Shown here: positions 6,994-14,781 of the stretch, piece by piece
Numbering within the stretch: the stretch's first letter is position 1
Layout of the letters: each line of letters opens with the position of its first letter
Source: VXNE01 sp965208745
Lineage (GTDB): Bacteria > Pseudomonadota > Gammaproteobacteria > Pseudomonadales > Azotimanducaceae
NCBI GenBank assembly: GCA_965208745.1
Contig: CBDBPN010000003.1
Location: 186,001 to 250,000 of the forward strand
Reading direction: 5' to 3'
DNA: 64,000 bases
Notes under the pieces: model-generated
The model's input: the letters and a program-made list of their open reading frames with translations, nothing else
Databases searched by the model: none
Told to the model about the DNA's origin: nothing
Position numbers and translations under genes: made by a program

Positions 6994-7737
6994 GCGGGGA
7001 GATGTGGGCATCGGCGGCATCGGCGGAGCATGCCAATGCGGTGACTCAACAAGGCACGTCTCCGCCGGCTGGACGCCACTCGCGCCGTTGGCGGCCGGGG
7101 CGCTGTATATCGAAAGCACGCCACTGGCTCCTTGGAATCTGCCCTATCGTCGGCACTTGGGAGGCTGCCCGCCGTCTTGGCCAGCCGACTTGCAGGAGTC
7201 ACGCCCGACTACAGCATGGCACTCTACGAGATGCGCACCGACAGGCTCGCGAGTGCAGTGGACGAAAGGCATCCGGAACGGGCGTTCTTCCACAGGATGA
7301 CGGAGATGGCGTTCGAGGTGGGCGGGGTCCATCCCGACGCAGCACTATCGCTCCTAATCGGTGACGAGCCGTGCCTGGCGAAGGCCCCGCCTGTTGGCGA
7401 GCAAGTCGGCAACGGCCTGTTTGGCCTTCCCGACCAGGTCGTCATGCCGATCGCCAAGGACGTATAAGTGCAACCGTCCCGCCCTGACCACTTTCCCGGT
7501 GGCTTCCACGAACTCGACGCCGAGTGCGTCAGCGCATTGGACTCTCAGATCGCCCGCAAGGCGCAAAGGTTCGTCGCGGGACCCACCAAGGCTTCACTAA
7601 TGCAGGTGCTGTCGAAAGTCTGAGGCGCGCTCGGCCGAATCTCTTCCGCTACGAAGCGGTAGGGCCGCGGAACAGCGGTACGACCGAACGGTTGCCGATG
7701 TAGCGTACGACATCTGTAACTTGTTGTAAGTGGGTAT
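6994..7737. other. Degenerate stretch between the IS and tRNA-Ser
   Basis: No recognisable gene. The longest plausible plus-strand frame (7132-7467) is interrupted by TAA and continues in the same frame from GTG at 7468 to 7620. It could be one broken gene of ~160 codons, but I recognise no family in it. A 70-residue minus frame over 7354-7566 has a more protein-like composition and is equally unrecognised. Because the stretch lies at the 3' side of a tRNA, remnants of an integrated element are expected. No integrase motif is visible. Confidence 0.4.
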
Positions 7738-7825
7738 TGGCGGAGGGGCAGGGATTCGAACCCTGGGAGGCGTTACCCTCACCGGTTTTCAAGACCAGCG
7801 CTTTCGACCGCTCAGCCACCCCTCC
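7738..7825 (-). tRNA. tRNA-Ser(UGA)
   Basis: On the minus strand the gene starts GGAGGGGTGGCTGAGC and has anticodon loop CTTGAAA with anticodon TGA. It has a long variable arm (GGTGAGGGTAACGCC), a T arm CAGGG-TTCGAAT-CCCTG and acceptor CCCCTCC followed by G and an encoded CCA (7738-7740). The D, anticodon, variable and T stems all pair. This is a type II tRNA reading UCA/UCG-type serine codons. The 3' end faces the accessory block, the usual orientation for element integration. Confidence 0.97.
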
Positions 7826-8092
7826 GCGGGGGTTCGGCATCGTAGCATGAGCCCCGGGCATGCTTGCGACGGAGGTGGGCGCGGATGCCGTCCTTCATGG
7901 CGTCCACGGTTTGCGGGGCAGGGGGCGTGACGAACAGCGCATCGTGGATGTCCCGTGAGGTGTACTTGCCCGTTCGGCGGACGACCACTTCGTCACCCTG
8001 AACGCACCACTCCACCCTGGAATCTGGCGCCAGGCCCAGCTCCGGCGAACAGGCGCCAGGATCGAGACCCGTCCTCGAGAGTCGACCCTGGT
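7812..8092 (-). pseudogene. AbrB/MazE-type antitoxin remnant
   Basis: Two frames together give an AbrB-fold antitoxin. The first part, DSRGRVSILAPVRRS, is the AbrB strand-loop. After a missing base near 8041-8045 the sequence continues in another frame as LGLAPDSRVEWCVQGDEVVV, then RRTGKYTSRDIHDALF and VDAMKDGIRAHLRRKHAR, the MazE-like tail. No start codon is apparent for the first part. The reading frame finally stops at TGA inside the 5' end of the tRNA-Ser gene. In its own frame an uninterrupted 120-codon frame begins with GTG overlapping the dnaE2 stop, but the AbrB homology argues for a broken gene. No MazF-like toxin is present. Confidence 0.65.
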
Positions 8093-8170
8093 TTTCGAAC
8101 CGTTCCACCAAAATGGCCCTCGCCGCTTTTGCCGGAGAAATGGTGACCGTACTCGTCCGGCAAGTCACGC

Positions 8171-11100
8171 TCACCGGAAGTTCCGACTCGCGAACGATTC
8201 CATCGCATCTCCTCGATGAGACAGCCCCGCCAGCCGGTCGGTCAGGTCGCGCACCTCGCCGGCGACCACGTGGATGACCGACTGCTCCCGTTCGACCACG
8301 CCCTTGATCGCGAGTAGCCGGCCCTGCAGGAGTTCGGCGCGGTAACGGGTGAGGACGGCGTTCCAGACGATGACGTTGCTGTTGCCGGTCTCGTCCTCCA
8401 GGGTCATGAAGACGACGCCCGTGGCGGAACCAGGGCGCTGGCGGCAGGTGACGATGCCCGCTACACGGACGAACTGGTTCGGACGGCACTCGAGCAGGTC
8501 GGTCGCGGTCTTGCAGTCGCGCAGCGCCGGGTCTTCGCGCAGGAGCGCCATCGGGTGCGGGCCGAGGGTGAGGCCGAGGTAGCGGTAGTCCGCGATCAGG
8601 TCGTCGCCGGCGCCGGGGCGGTTCAGCCGGGCGCGGGTGCGGTAGGGCGCATGGGCTTCGGCGGCGCGCCAGATCTCGCTCGGGTTGTCGACCCCCGCGG
8701 CGTCCCAGTGGGCCTGGTGACGGTGTCCCGCCAGGTGCTTGAGGGCGCCTGCGCGGGCGAGGAAGTCGAGGTCCTGTCCGGAGAGCGCCGCCCGGCCGCC
8801 GAGATCGCCGATGTCCGCGAACGGCTGTGCGTCGGCGATCCGTTCCGCCGCTTCCTCGGAGAGGCCCTTGATCTGGCGCAGGCCGACGCGGATGGCCGGC
8901 TGCGGGGTCACGGGTTCCGGAAACCGCAGGCGGCCCTTCGGTTCGTGGGTGGGGTCGGGGGCTTCCAGGCGATAGTCCCAGCCGCTCCTCTGCACGTCGA
9001 CTTCGCGTATCTCGACACCGTGCGCCGCGGCGTCCTGCAATAGCTGCGACGGCGTGTAGAAGCCCATCGGCAGGCTGTTCAGCAACCCGCAGAAGAAGGC
9101 GCTCGGCTCGTGCCGCTTGAGCCACGCGGAGACGTAGACCAGCAGCGCGAAGCTCGCCGCGTGGGACTCCGGGAAGCCGTATTCGCCGAAGCCCTGGATC
9201 TGCTTGAAGATGCGCTCGGCGAACTCCCGGTCGTGGCCGCGTTCGAGCATGCCGTCGATGAGTTTCTGCTCGAAGTGCTCGAGCCCGCCGCGGCGGCGCC
9301 ACGCCGCCATGGCGCGCCGCAGGCGGTCGGCTTCGCCGCCCGAGAAGCCGGCCGCGACCATGGCGAGTTCGATCACCTGTTCCTGGAAAATCGGAACCCC
9401 CAAGGTGCGCTCCAGCACACGGCGCACGCCCTCGCTCGAGTAGCTGACCGGTTCGAGACCCTGCCGGCGGCGCAGGTAGGGATGCACCATGTTGCCCTGG
9501 ATCGGTCCGGGGCGGACGATGGCCACCTCGATCACCAGGTCGTAGAAGTTCTCTGGCTTCAGGCGCGGCAGCATGCTCATCTGCGCCCGGGACTCCACCT
9601 GGAAGACGCCCACGCTGTCGGCGTTCTGCAGCATCGCGTAGGTGTGCGGGTCTTCCGCCGGGATCCCGGCCATGGTGAGTTCGTGGCCCGATTCGCGGCG
9701 TCCCCGAAAACCGTTCACCAGGTCCAGCGTCTTGCGGATCGCCGTCAGCATGCCGAGGCCGAGCACGTCCACCTTCAGGAGTCCGAGCGATTCGAGGTCG
9801 TCCTTGTCCCACTGGATGACGGTGCGGTCCTCCATGGCCGCGTTCTCGATCGGCACGAGCCGGGGCAGGGGGCCTTTCGAGATCACGAACCCGCCGACGT
9901 GCTGCGACAGGTGGCGCGGAAAACCGAGGATCTCGTTGACGAGGAACAGGAACTGCCGCGCGATGCGGGTGTCGGGATCGAGTCCGCAGGCGCGCAGGCG
10001 TGCATCGACCGCATCGCGGCCGTCCCACCAAGCCATCGACTTCGCCAGCGCATCGAGGAGACCCGCGTCGAGCCCGAGCGCGCCTCCCACGTCCCGGATG
10101 GCGCTGCGCGGGCGGTAGGTGATGAGGGTCGCGGCGAGCGCCGCCCGGTCGCGGCCGTAGCTTTCGTAGATGTACTGGATGACTTCCTCGCGCCGCTCGT
10201 GCTCGAAGTCCACGTCGATGTCCGGCGGCTCGTCGCGTTCCGCCGAGACGAAGCGCTCGAACAGGAGGTGCATGCGCGACGGGTCCACCTCCGTGACGCG
10301 CAGGCAGTAGCACACGGCCGAGTTGGCCGCGGAGCCCCGCCCCTGGCAGAGGATGTCGAGCGCGCGTGCATGCCGGACGATGTCGTGGACGGTCAGGAAG
10401 TAGTACTCGTAGGAGAGCTTCCGGATGAGGGCGAGTTCCTTCTCGAGGAGCTCGACGACATCTTCGGGAACGCCGTCCGGCCAGCGCTCGCGGGCGCCGT
10501 CGAAAGTCAGTTGGCGCAGGTGCTCGCCCGGGGTCATCCCCTCGGGGACGAGTTCCTCCGGGTACTCGTAGCGCAGCTCGTCGAGCGAGAAGCCGCAGCG
10601 GTCGGCGATGGCGACGGATTCCGCGAGCATCTCCTTGGGATAGAGTCCGGCGAGGCAGTCGGGAGCGCGCAGGTAACGTTCGCGGTTGGCGTGCGCGCCG
10701 GTGCCAAGTTCGGCGACCGTGGTCCGGTTGCGGACCGCGGAGACGACGTCCTGCAGGGGCTTCCTGCCCGCGACATGCATGTGCACATCGTTGCTGGCCA
10801 CGATGGGCAGATCGAGGCGGGTCGAGAGCGTCAGGGCATGGGCGGTCCGGTGGAGGTCCGACGGCTCGAGAAAGACCTCGAGCGCGATCCACAGGTGCGG
10901 CAGCAGGGCCTTCAGCCGCCGGCCTTCCTCAAGGAGGTCGCCGATCGGCGCCGACGCGGGGATCCACAGCGCCAGGCAGTCCCCGACGCCGGGATAGCCG
11001 CTGTCGTCGGGGAGCAGGTCGTCGAGCCCCAGGGCGTACTCGCCCTTCGGGCTGCGGCGCCGTCCCCGGGTGATGAGTTCCGAGAGCTGTCCGTATGCCT

Positions 11101-11470
11101 CCCGGGTGGGCGCGAGCAGCACGACGTGTACGGTCCCGCCGGTGTCTGGATCGTTCTCCACATCGAGCCGGAACTCGGATCCCACGATGAGCTTGATCCC
11201 GTCTTTCTTTGCGTCCCGCCCACCTTCCCCCACATCCTGTTCGGCACACTCCCGCGCCGCCACGTGCGCCCGGACCACCCCCGCCACCGAGCATTCGTCG
11301 GTGATGGCGATCGCCGCGTAGCCGAGCGTCCAGGCCTGGCGGACGAGCTCCTCGGGATGCGACGCCCCGCGCAGGAAGGTGAAGTTCGAGACCGCGTGCA
11401 ACTCGGCAAATCCCCCAGGGGATGCCTTTGTGGTGTCTCGCATTGCAGACGGTTCAGGCAAAGTAGCCAT
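8171..11470 (-). CDS. dnaE2: Error-prone DNA polymerase III alpha homologue DnaE2 (ImuC)
   Basis: A C-family polymerase of ~1099 residues that carries out translesion synthesis with ImuA and ImuB. The N-terminal PHP domain begins FAELHAVSNFTFLRGASHPEEL and includes the pattern AIAITDECSVAG. The palm has the catalytic aspartates in PDIDVDFEHERREEVI (~residue 415). The fingers, helix-hairpin-helix and C-terminal OB region (VRVAGIVTCRQRPGSATGV) follow. The chosen ATG (11470) overlaps the imuB stop by 17 nt; a second Met ten codons later lies after that stop. It is the last gene of an SOS-controlled operon and is full length for the family (about 1030-1090). Confidence 0.95.
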   Translation of the reverse strand: MATLPEPSAMRDTTKASPGGFAELHAVSNFTFLRGASHPEELVRQAWTLGYAAIAITDECSVAGVVRAHVAARECAEQDVGEGGRDAKKDGIKLIVGSEFRLDVENDPDTGGTVHVVLLAPTREAYGQLSELITRGRRRSPKGEYALGLDDLLPDDSGYPGVGDCLALWIPASAPIGDLLEEGRRLKALLPHLWIALEVFLEPSDLHRTAHALTLSTRLDLPIVASNDVHMHVAGRKPLQDVVSAVRNRTTVAELGTGAHANRERYLRAPDCLAGLYPKEMLAESVAIADRCGFSLDELRYEYPEELVPEGMTPGEHLRQLTFDGARERWPDGVPEDVVELLEKELALIRKLSYEYYFLTVHDIVRHARALDILCQGRGSAANSAVCYCLRVTEVDPSRMHLLFERFVSAERDEPPDIDVDFEHERREEVIQYIYESYGRDRAALAATLITYRPRSAIRDVGGALGLDAGLLDALAKSMAWWDGRDAVDARLRACGLDPDTRIARQFLFLVNEILGFPRHLSQHVGGFVISKGPLPRLVPIENAAMEDRTVIQWDKDDLESLGLLKVDVLGLGMLTAIRKTLDLVNGFRGRRESGHELTMAGIPAEDPHTYAMLQNADSVGVFQVESRAQMSMLPRLKPENFYDLVIEVAIVRPGPIQGNMVHPYLRRRQGLEPVSYSSEGVRRVLERTLGVPIFQEQVIELAMVAAGFSGGEADRLRRAMAAWRRRGGLEHFEQKLIDGMLERGHDREFAERIFKQIQGFGEYGFPESHAASFALLVYVSAWLKRHEPSAFFCGLLNSLPMGFYTPSQLLQDAAAHGVEIREVDVQRSGWDYRLEAPDPTHEPKGRLRFPEPVTPQPAIRVGLRQIKGLSEEAAERIADAQPFADIGDLGGRAALSGQDLDFLARAGALKHLAGHRHQAHWDAAGVDNPSEIWRAAEAHAPYRTRARLNRPGAGDDLIADYRYLGLTLGPHPMALLREDPALRDCKTATDLLECRPNQFVRVAGIVTCRQRPGSATGVVFMTLEDETGNSNVIVWNAVLTRYRAELLQGRLLAIKGVVEREQSVIHVVAGEVRDLTDRLAGLSHRGDAMESFASRNFR

Positions 11471-12923
11471 GCAGGAACCAGTTCCCTTCCGGTGGACTGT
11501 CGGCGGTTTCGTTCCGCGTTCGGAACAGCCAGCACTGGGCGCCGTCCTCGCCGATAGCGACGTAGTAGTCCCGCGCGACGGCGTGGTCCCACCACCCGGA
11601 TTCGATACGCTCCGGGCCGGCCAGGAGACGGAACCGGTCGATGCGTACCGGTCGCGGCGGATCGAAGAGCCAGAGTGGACGCGATCCCTTTTTCTCCCGG
11701 AGACTCTCCGGGACACGTGCCGAATCGCCCGGGACCGGGCCGGATCGGGCTCCCGGGCGGCGCGGCGTCCACGCGCGTTCGGGACGATGGTCGTCGGACA
11801 GTGCAAGGCCGGTCAGCGCCGTGTCGCCCAGCCGCGCCCCGATGGTGTCCACGAGGTCCATGGGCGGGTTCCGGTTTTCGTCCGCGGGAGTCCGGAACAG
11901 ACCCTCGGCGGCGCTGGCGCGCGGAGCGGTGTCGTCCGCGACCAGTTCGATGCTCATCGTCTCTTCGGGCAGGTCGGCCTGGTCGAGACGCAGCCGGACG
12001 AGGTCCAGGATCCCCCGGGCGTCGCCGCGGGGACGCGCGAACCGCGTCTCGATCCGGCATGGCGTTCCGTGCAGGGGATGGAATCCCCAGGTCAAGCGCA
12101 GCACGCCGAGCTGCCTGGCCGTGAGCCATGCCGCCAGTTCCGAGGTCAGGCGCCGCATGGGGAACAGCAGCGTCTGCTTGTTCGAGACGGCTTCGATGAG
12201 GTGCACGGAGGATACGAACGTCTCCCGGGGGACTATGGGTGTCCGCGGATCGGGCGTCTCGCCGGTGAGGCGCGACAGGTACTCCGGCAACGCTTTCCCG
12301 AAACGCGCCCCGAGTTCGTCGCGGGGCAGCGCCAGCAACTCCCCGATCCGGAAAACGCCCATGTTGGCCAGCCGTTCCACGTTGCGCGCCGGGATCTCCG
12401 CACAGACGAGCGGCACGTCGCGCAAGGCGGTGAGCGACGCGTGCGGCACGTCGTCCCCGGGAGGCGGCAGCTTCCCCGAACGCGCCAGGGTCAGCGCCCC
12501 GGCGGGGGTGTGCGCGAACGCGACCTGCGCTGCGTGTCCGATGTCCCGGAACAGACGCGCGAGGCCACCGGCGACGGCGTCGACGTTGCCGAAGAGGGCC
12601 AGGCTGCCGTGCATGTCGAGCACCAGTCCGTCCGGAGCACAGACGCTGACGTGAGAGGTGTAGCGGTAGGCGGCTTCGGCCAGGCAGTGCAGCCGGTCGA
12701 GTTCGGCGGGTTGGTCGCGTTCGAAGTGCCTGAGCCGGGGAACGACGCCATGCGCCGTGGCCAGCGTCGATCCGGGGACGATGCCCGCCTGGCGCGCCTC
12801 GACATTGGCAAGCCGCACGCGGCGGTCCTCCACGAGTACGGTAGGGGAGGCGGTCTCCTCGGGATGCCGGCGCTCGAAGATCTCGAGTCCGAGCCGCGGG
12901 AAGTGCACTGCGAACCACAGCAC
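11454..12923 (-). CDS. imuB: ImuB, catalytically inactive Y-family polymerase homologue
   Basis: A 489-residue protein starting MLWFAVHFPRLGLEIFERRH. In active Y-family polymerases the same position carries the catalytic D in a DxD-type motif. Here the first motif is FAVHFPRL with no acid, as in ImuB proteins, which act as the clamp-binding hub of the mutasome. The fingers/thumb region (ARQAGIVPGSTLATAHG, then FGNVDAVAGGLARL) and a helix-hairpin-helix (LANMGVFRIGELLALPRDEL) are visible. The final ~50 residues (ESGWWDHAVARDYYVAIGEDG) are the usual ImuB tail. It ends overlapping dnaE2 and starts 13 nt after imuA. Confidence 0.93.
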   Translation of the reverse strand: MLWFAVHFPRLGLEIFERRHPEETASPTVLVEDRRVRLANVEARQAGIVPGSTLATAHGVVPRLRHFERDQPAELDRLHCLAEAAYRYTSHVSVCAPDGLVLDMHGSLALFGNVDAVAGGLARLFRDIGHAAQVAFAHTPAGALTLARSGKLPPPGDDVPHASLTALRDVPLVCAEIPARNVERLANMGVFRIGELLALPRDELGARFGKALPEYLSRLTGETPDPRTPIVPRETFVSSVHLIEAVSNKQTLLFPMRRLTSELAAWLTARQLGVLRLTWGFHPLHGTPCRIETRFARPRGDARGILDLVRLRLDQADLPEETMSIELVADDTAPRASAAEGLFRTPADENRNPPMDLVDTIGARLGDTALTGLALSDDHRPERAWTPRRPGARSGPVPGDSARVPESLREKKGSRPLWLFDPPRPVRIDRFRLLAGPERIESGWWDHAVARDYYVAIGEDGAQCWLFRTRNETADSPPEGNWFLHGYFA

Positions 12924-12935
12924 TGCCGTCTACCC

Positions 12936-13676
12936 TCAGCCCCTGATCCCAGCGGCTGCCTGCGCGATGCCGGGAGACGCTCGGCGCCAGGACGCGAACC
13001 GTGCCTCCAGGGCCGCGGGCTCGTACCGAACGGGGGCCTGGCCGAATTCGAGCACCAGTCGCGATGTCGCCCACCCGCCGCGGCGCTTCAGCACGGTGAT
13101 GCCGACCCGGTCACATCGTTCGCTCGGCTCGTCCTCGATGAGGACGCGAAGCTCCGCCATCGAGGGCCTGGCGGACGCGATGGCGGGGCGGAACAGGTTC
13201 GCCCACGCGCGGCCCTGTTTCGCGGCGAGCTGAAGTCGGCGGATGCCGGTGGGGCCGAGGCCGGATTCGTCCAGCCAGGCCAGGACGGCGCTCGACGCAC
13301 CGCTCCCGAGCGCCTGCTCGGTCGCCCACAGCGCTTCGCGCCGGTCCCCCGGATGAATCAGCAGGACGCGCTCGAGATCGATGCCGGAACCCGCGAGCGC
13401 CGGCGCATACGGCGTGAACGGCGGCGCGACCCAGGTAATCCAGCGCGCGTCGGACCGGCTCAGTCGCGCGAGCGCGGGAAGCAGCAGACGCAGTTCACCG
13501 ACGCCCGGGGTGTCGCACAGGACCTCCGCCAGACCGGCGGACGGCCAGCCGCCATCGTGCAGTACGGCGTCGAGTTCCGGAAATCCGGTCGGGTGCCCGG
13601 AACGGCTGCTGCTATTTTCGGGACGTACGAGACGACGCGCACGCCAGAGGTCCGGATGATCGAGCACGGCGTTCAT
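12936..13676 (-). CDS. imuA: ImuA, RecA-like mutasome component
   Basis: A 246-residue RecA/SulA-like protein starting MNAVLDHPDLWRARR. The family shows RSGHPTGFPELDAVLHDGGWPSAGLAEVLCDTPGVGELRLLLP, which resembles the RecA core without a consensus Walker A. WITWVAPPFTPYAPAL and LAWLDESGLGPTGIRRLQLA are typical ImuA segments. An upstream in-frame ATG at 13736 would run through both LexA boxes and the promoter, so 13676 is the better start. ImuA is needed with ImuB and DnaE2 for damage-induced mutagenesis. It is first in the operon and directly downstream of two LexA sites. Confidence 0.9.
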   Translation of the reverse strand: MNAVLDHPDLWRARRLVRPENSSSRSGHPTGFPELDAVLHDGGWPSAGLAEVLCDTPGVGELRLLLPALARLSRSDARWITWVAPPFTPYAPALAGSGIDLERVLLIHPGDRREALWATEQALGSGASSAVLAWLDESGLGPTGIRRLQLAAKQGRAWANLFRPAIASARPSMAELRVLIEDEPSERCDRVGITVLKRRGGWATSRLVLEFGQAPVRYEPAALEARFASWRRASPGIAQAAAGIRG

Positions 13677-13683
13677 CGGGATG

Positions 13684-13699
13684 CTGTCTTTCCATACAG
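13684..13699 (-). promoter_or_regulatory. LexA (SOS) box 1
   Basis: CTGTCTTTCCATACAG, a perfect CTGT-N8-ACAG operator, ends 7 bp before the imuA ATG. It lies in the leader, where bound LexA would block elongation or initiation. Confidence 0.88.
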
Positions 13700-13712
13700 G
13701 GCCGTTCAGATT

Positions 13713-13732
13713 AACTGTATGAAATACCAGTA
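13713..13732 (-). promoter_or_regulatory. LexA (SOS) box 2 over the imuA promoter
   Basis: CTGT at 13715-13718, eight AT-rich bases, then CCAG at 13727-13730, one base off the CTGT-N8-ACAG consensus and with matching TA at the outer right edge. On the minus strand a TTGATA -35-like hexamer overlaps its outer edge, so the box would cover the promoter. Two operators 28 bp apart suggest tight repression. Confidence 0.75.
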
Positions 13733-13751
13733 TCAAGAGGCCGTTGCCGTG

Positions 13752-14771
13752 TTATTCAAAACCCTCCGGATGCGTCGCCTGCCAGCGCCACAGGTCGGCG
13801 CACATCCGGTCGATGTCCCATTGCGCGGTCCAGCCGAGTTCGTCCCGTGCGCGTTCCGGATCGGCCAGGGTGACGGGCGCGTCCCCCGGACGGCGGCCGA
13901 CGATCCGGTACGGGATCGTCTTCCCGCTTGCCCGCTCGAACGCCCGTATCGCCTCGAATACCGTATGCCCGCGCCCCGTGCCGAGATTGTGCACCGCGAA
14001 TCCCGGCTTGCGTTCGAGGTACTCCAGGGCGCGGATGTGCGCACGGCCCAGGTCGACGACGTGAAGGTAGTCGCGCACGCAGGTGCCGTCCCGCGTCGGG
14101 TAGTCGTTCCCGAACACCTCGAGCAACTCGCGCCGGCCGACCGCCACCTGGGCGATGCACGGCAGCAGGTTCCGGGGCACGCCCGTCGGGTCTTCCCCGA
14201 TCGCCCCGCTCGGGTGCGCGCCGACCGCGTTGAAGTAGCGCAGGACCGAGACGCGCCAGTCCGGATTGGCGGCGCAGAGGTCCCGCAGCAGTTCCTCCAC
14301 GATCAGCTTCGTGCGCCCGTAGGGACTGTCCGGCCCGGTCGGGGAACGCTCGTTGAGCGGCGCGACATCCTCCGCGTCGGCGACCCGGTAGACCGTGGCC
14401 GAGGAACTGAAGACCAGCGTCCTTACCCCGTGGGCTTCCATGCGCTCGATCAGGCACGCCGTCCCCGCGACATTGGTCCCGTAGTAGCGCAGCGGTTCCT
14501 CGACCGATTCGCCGACGGCCTTGAGTCCCGCGAAGTGCATGACGGCGTCGAAGCCGCCGCCCCCGAGCACGCGGTCGAGACAGCCGGCATCGCGGATGTC
14601 GCCTTCCGTCCATGCGATCTCGCGATTGGCAAGCGTCCCGAGCGCCGCCATCGCGCGGGGCGACGCGTTCGAGAAATCGTCGAACACGACCGCCTCGTGG
14701 CCCGCGGCCAGGAGTTCCAGCACGGTGTGGCTGCCGAGATAGCCGGCGCCGCCGGTGACGAGGACCTTCAT
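13752..14771 (-). CDS. galE: UDP-glucose 4-epimerase
   Basis: A 339-residue short-chain-dehydrogenase-fold enzyme interconverting UDP-glucose and UDP-galactose. The NAD-binding motif TGGAGYLGSH is at residues 6-15. The catalytic serine lies in LVFSSSATVY (~122-131) and the Tyr/Lys pair in YGRTK (~150). GalE hallmarks ALGTL..WTEGDIRD, FAGLKAVGESVEEPLRYY and YFNAVGAHPSGAIGEDP are all present. Full length. It lies 10 bp downstream of UDP-glucose dehydrogenase on the same strand, so the two form a small operon supplying nucleotide sugars for envelope or exopolysaccharide synthesis. Confidence 0.96.
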   Translation of the reverse strand: MKVLVTGGAGYLGSHTVLELLAAGHEAVVFDDFSNASPRAMAALGTLANREIAWTEGDIRDAGCLDRVLGGGGFDAVMHFAGLKAVGESVEEPLRYYGTNVAGTACLIERMEAHGVRTLVFSSSATVYRVADAEDVAPLNERSPTGPDSPYGRTKLIVEELLRDLCAANPDWRVSVLRYFNAVGAHPSGAIGEDPTGVPRNLLPCIAQVAVGRRELLEVFGNDYPTRDGTCVRDYLHVVDLGRAHIRALEYLERKPGFAVHNLGTGRGHTVFEAIRAFERASGKTIPYRIVGRRPGDAPVTLADPERARDELGWTAQWDIDRMCADLWRWQATHPEGFE

Positions 14772-14781
14772 CGAGGCGCCG

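Noticed and set aside
7354..7566. Minus-strand 70-codon frame with protein-like composition
   Set aside because: No start context or family match; kept only as part of the degenerate stretch.
8093..8174. GTG at 8174 as start of an intact 120-residue AbrB protein
   Set aside because: The N-terminal half in that frame has no AbrB similarity, while the correct AbrB strand is found in another frame.
9110..11557. Long plus-strand open frame (815 codons) opposite dnaE2
   Set aside because: Composition is that of an antisense shadow (rich in R, H, V, A, E without domain motifs) and dnaE2 on the other strand is unmistakable. The same holds for frames opposite galE/ugd, sppA, etfD and the acylase.
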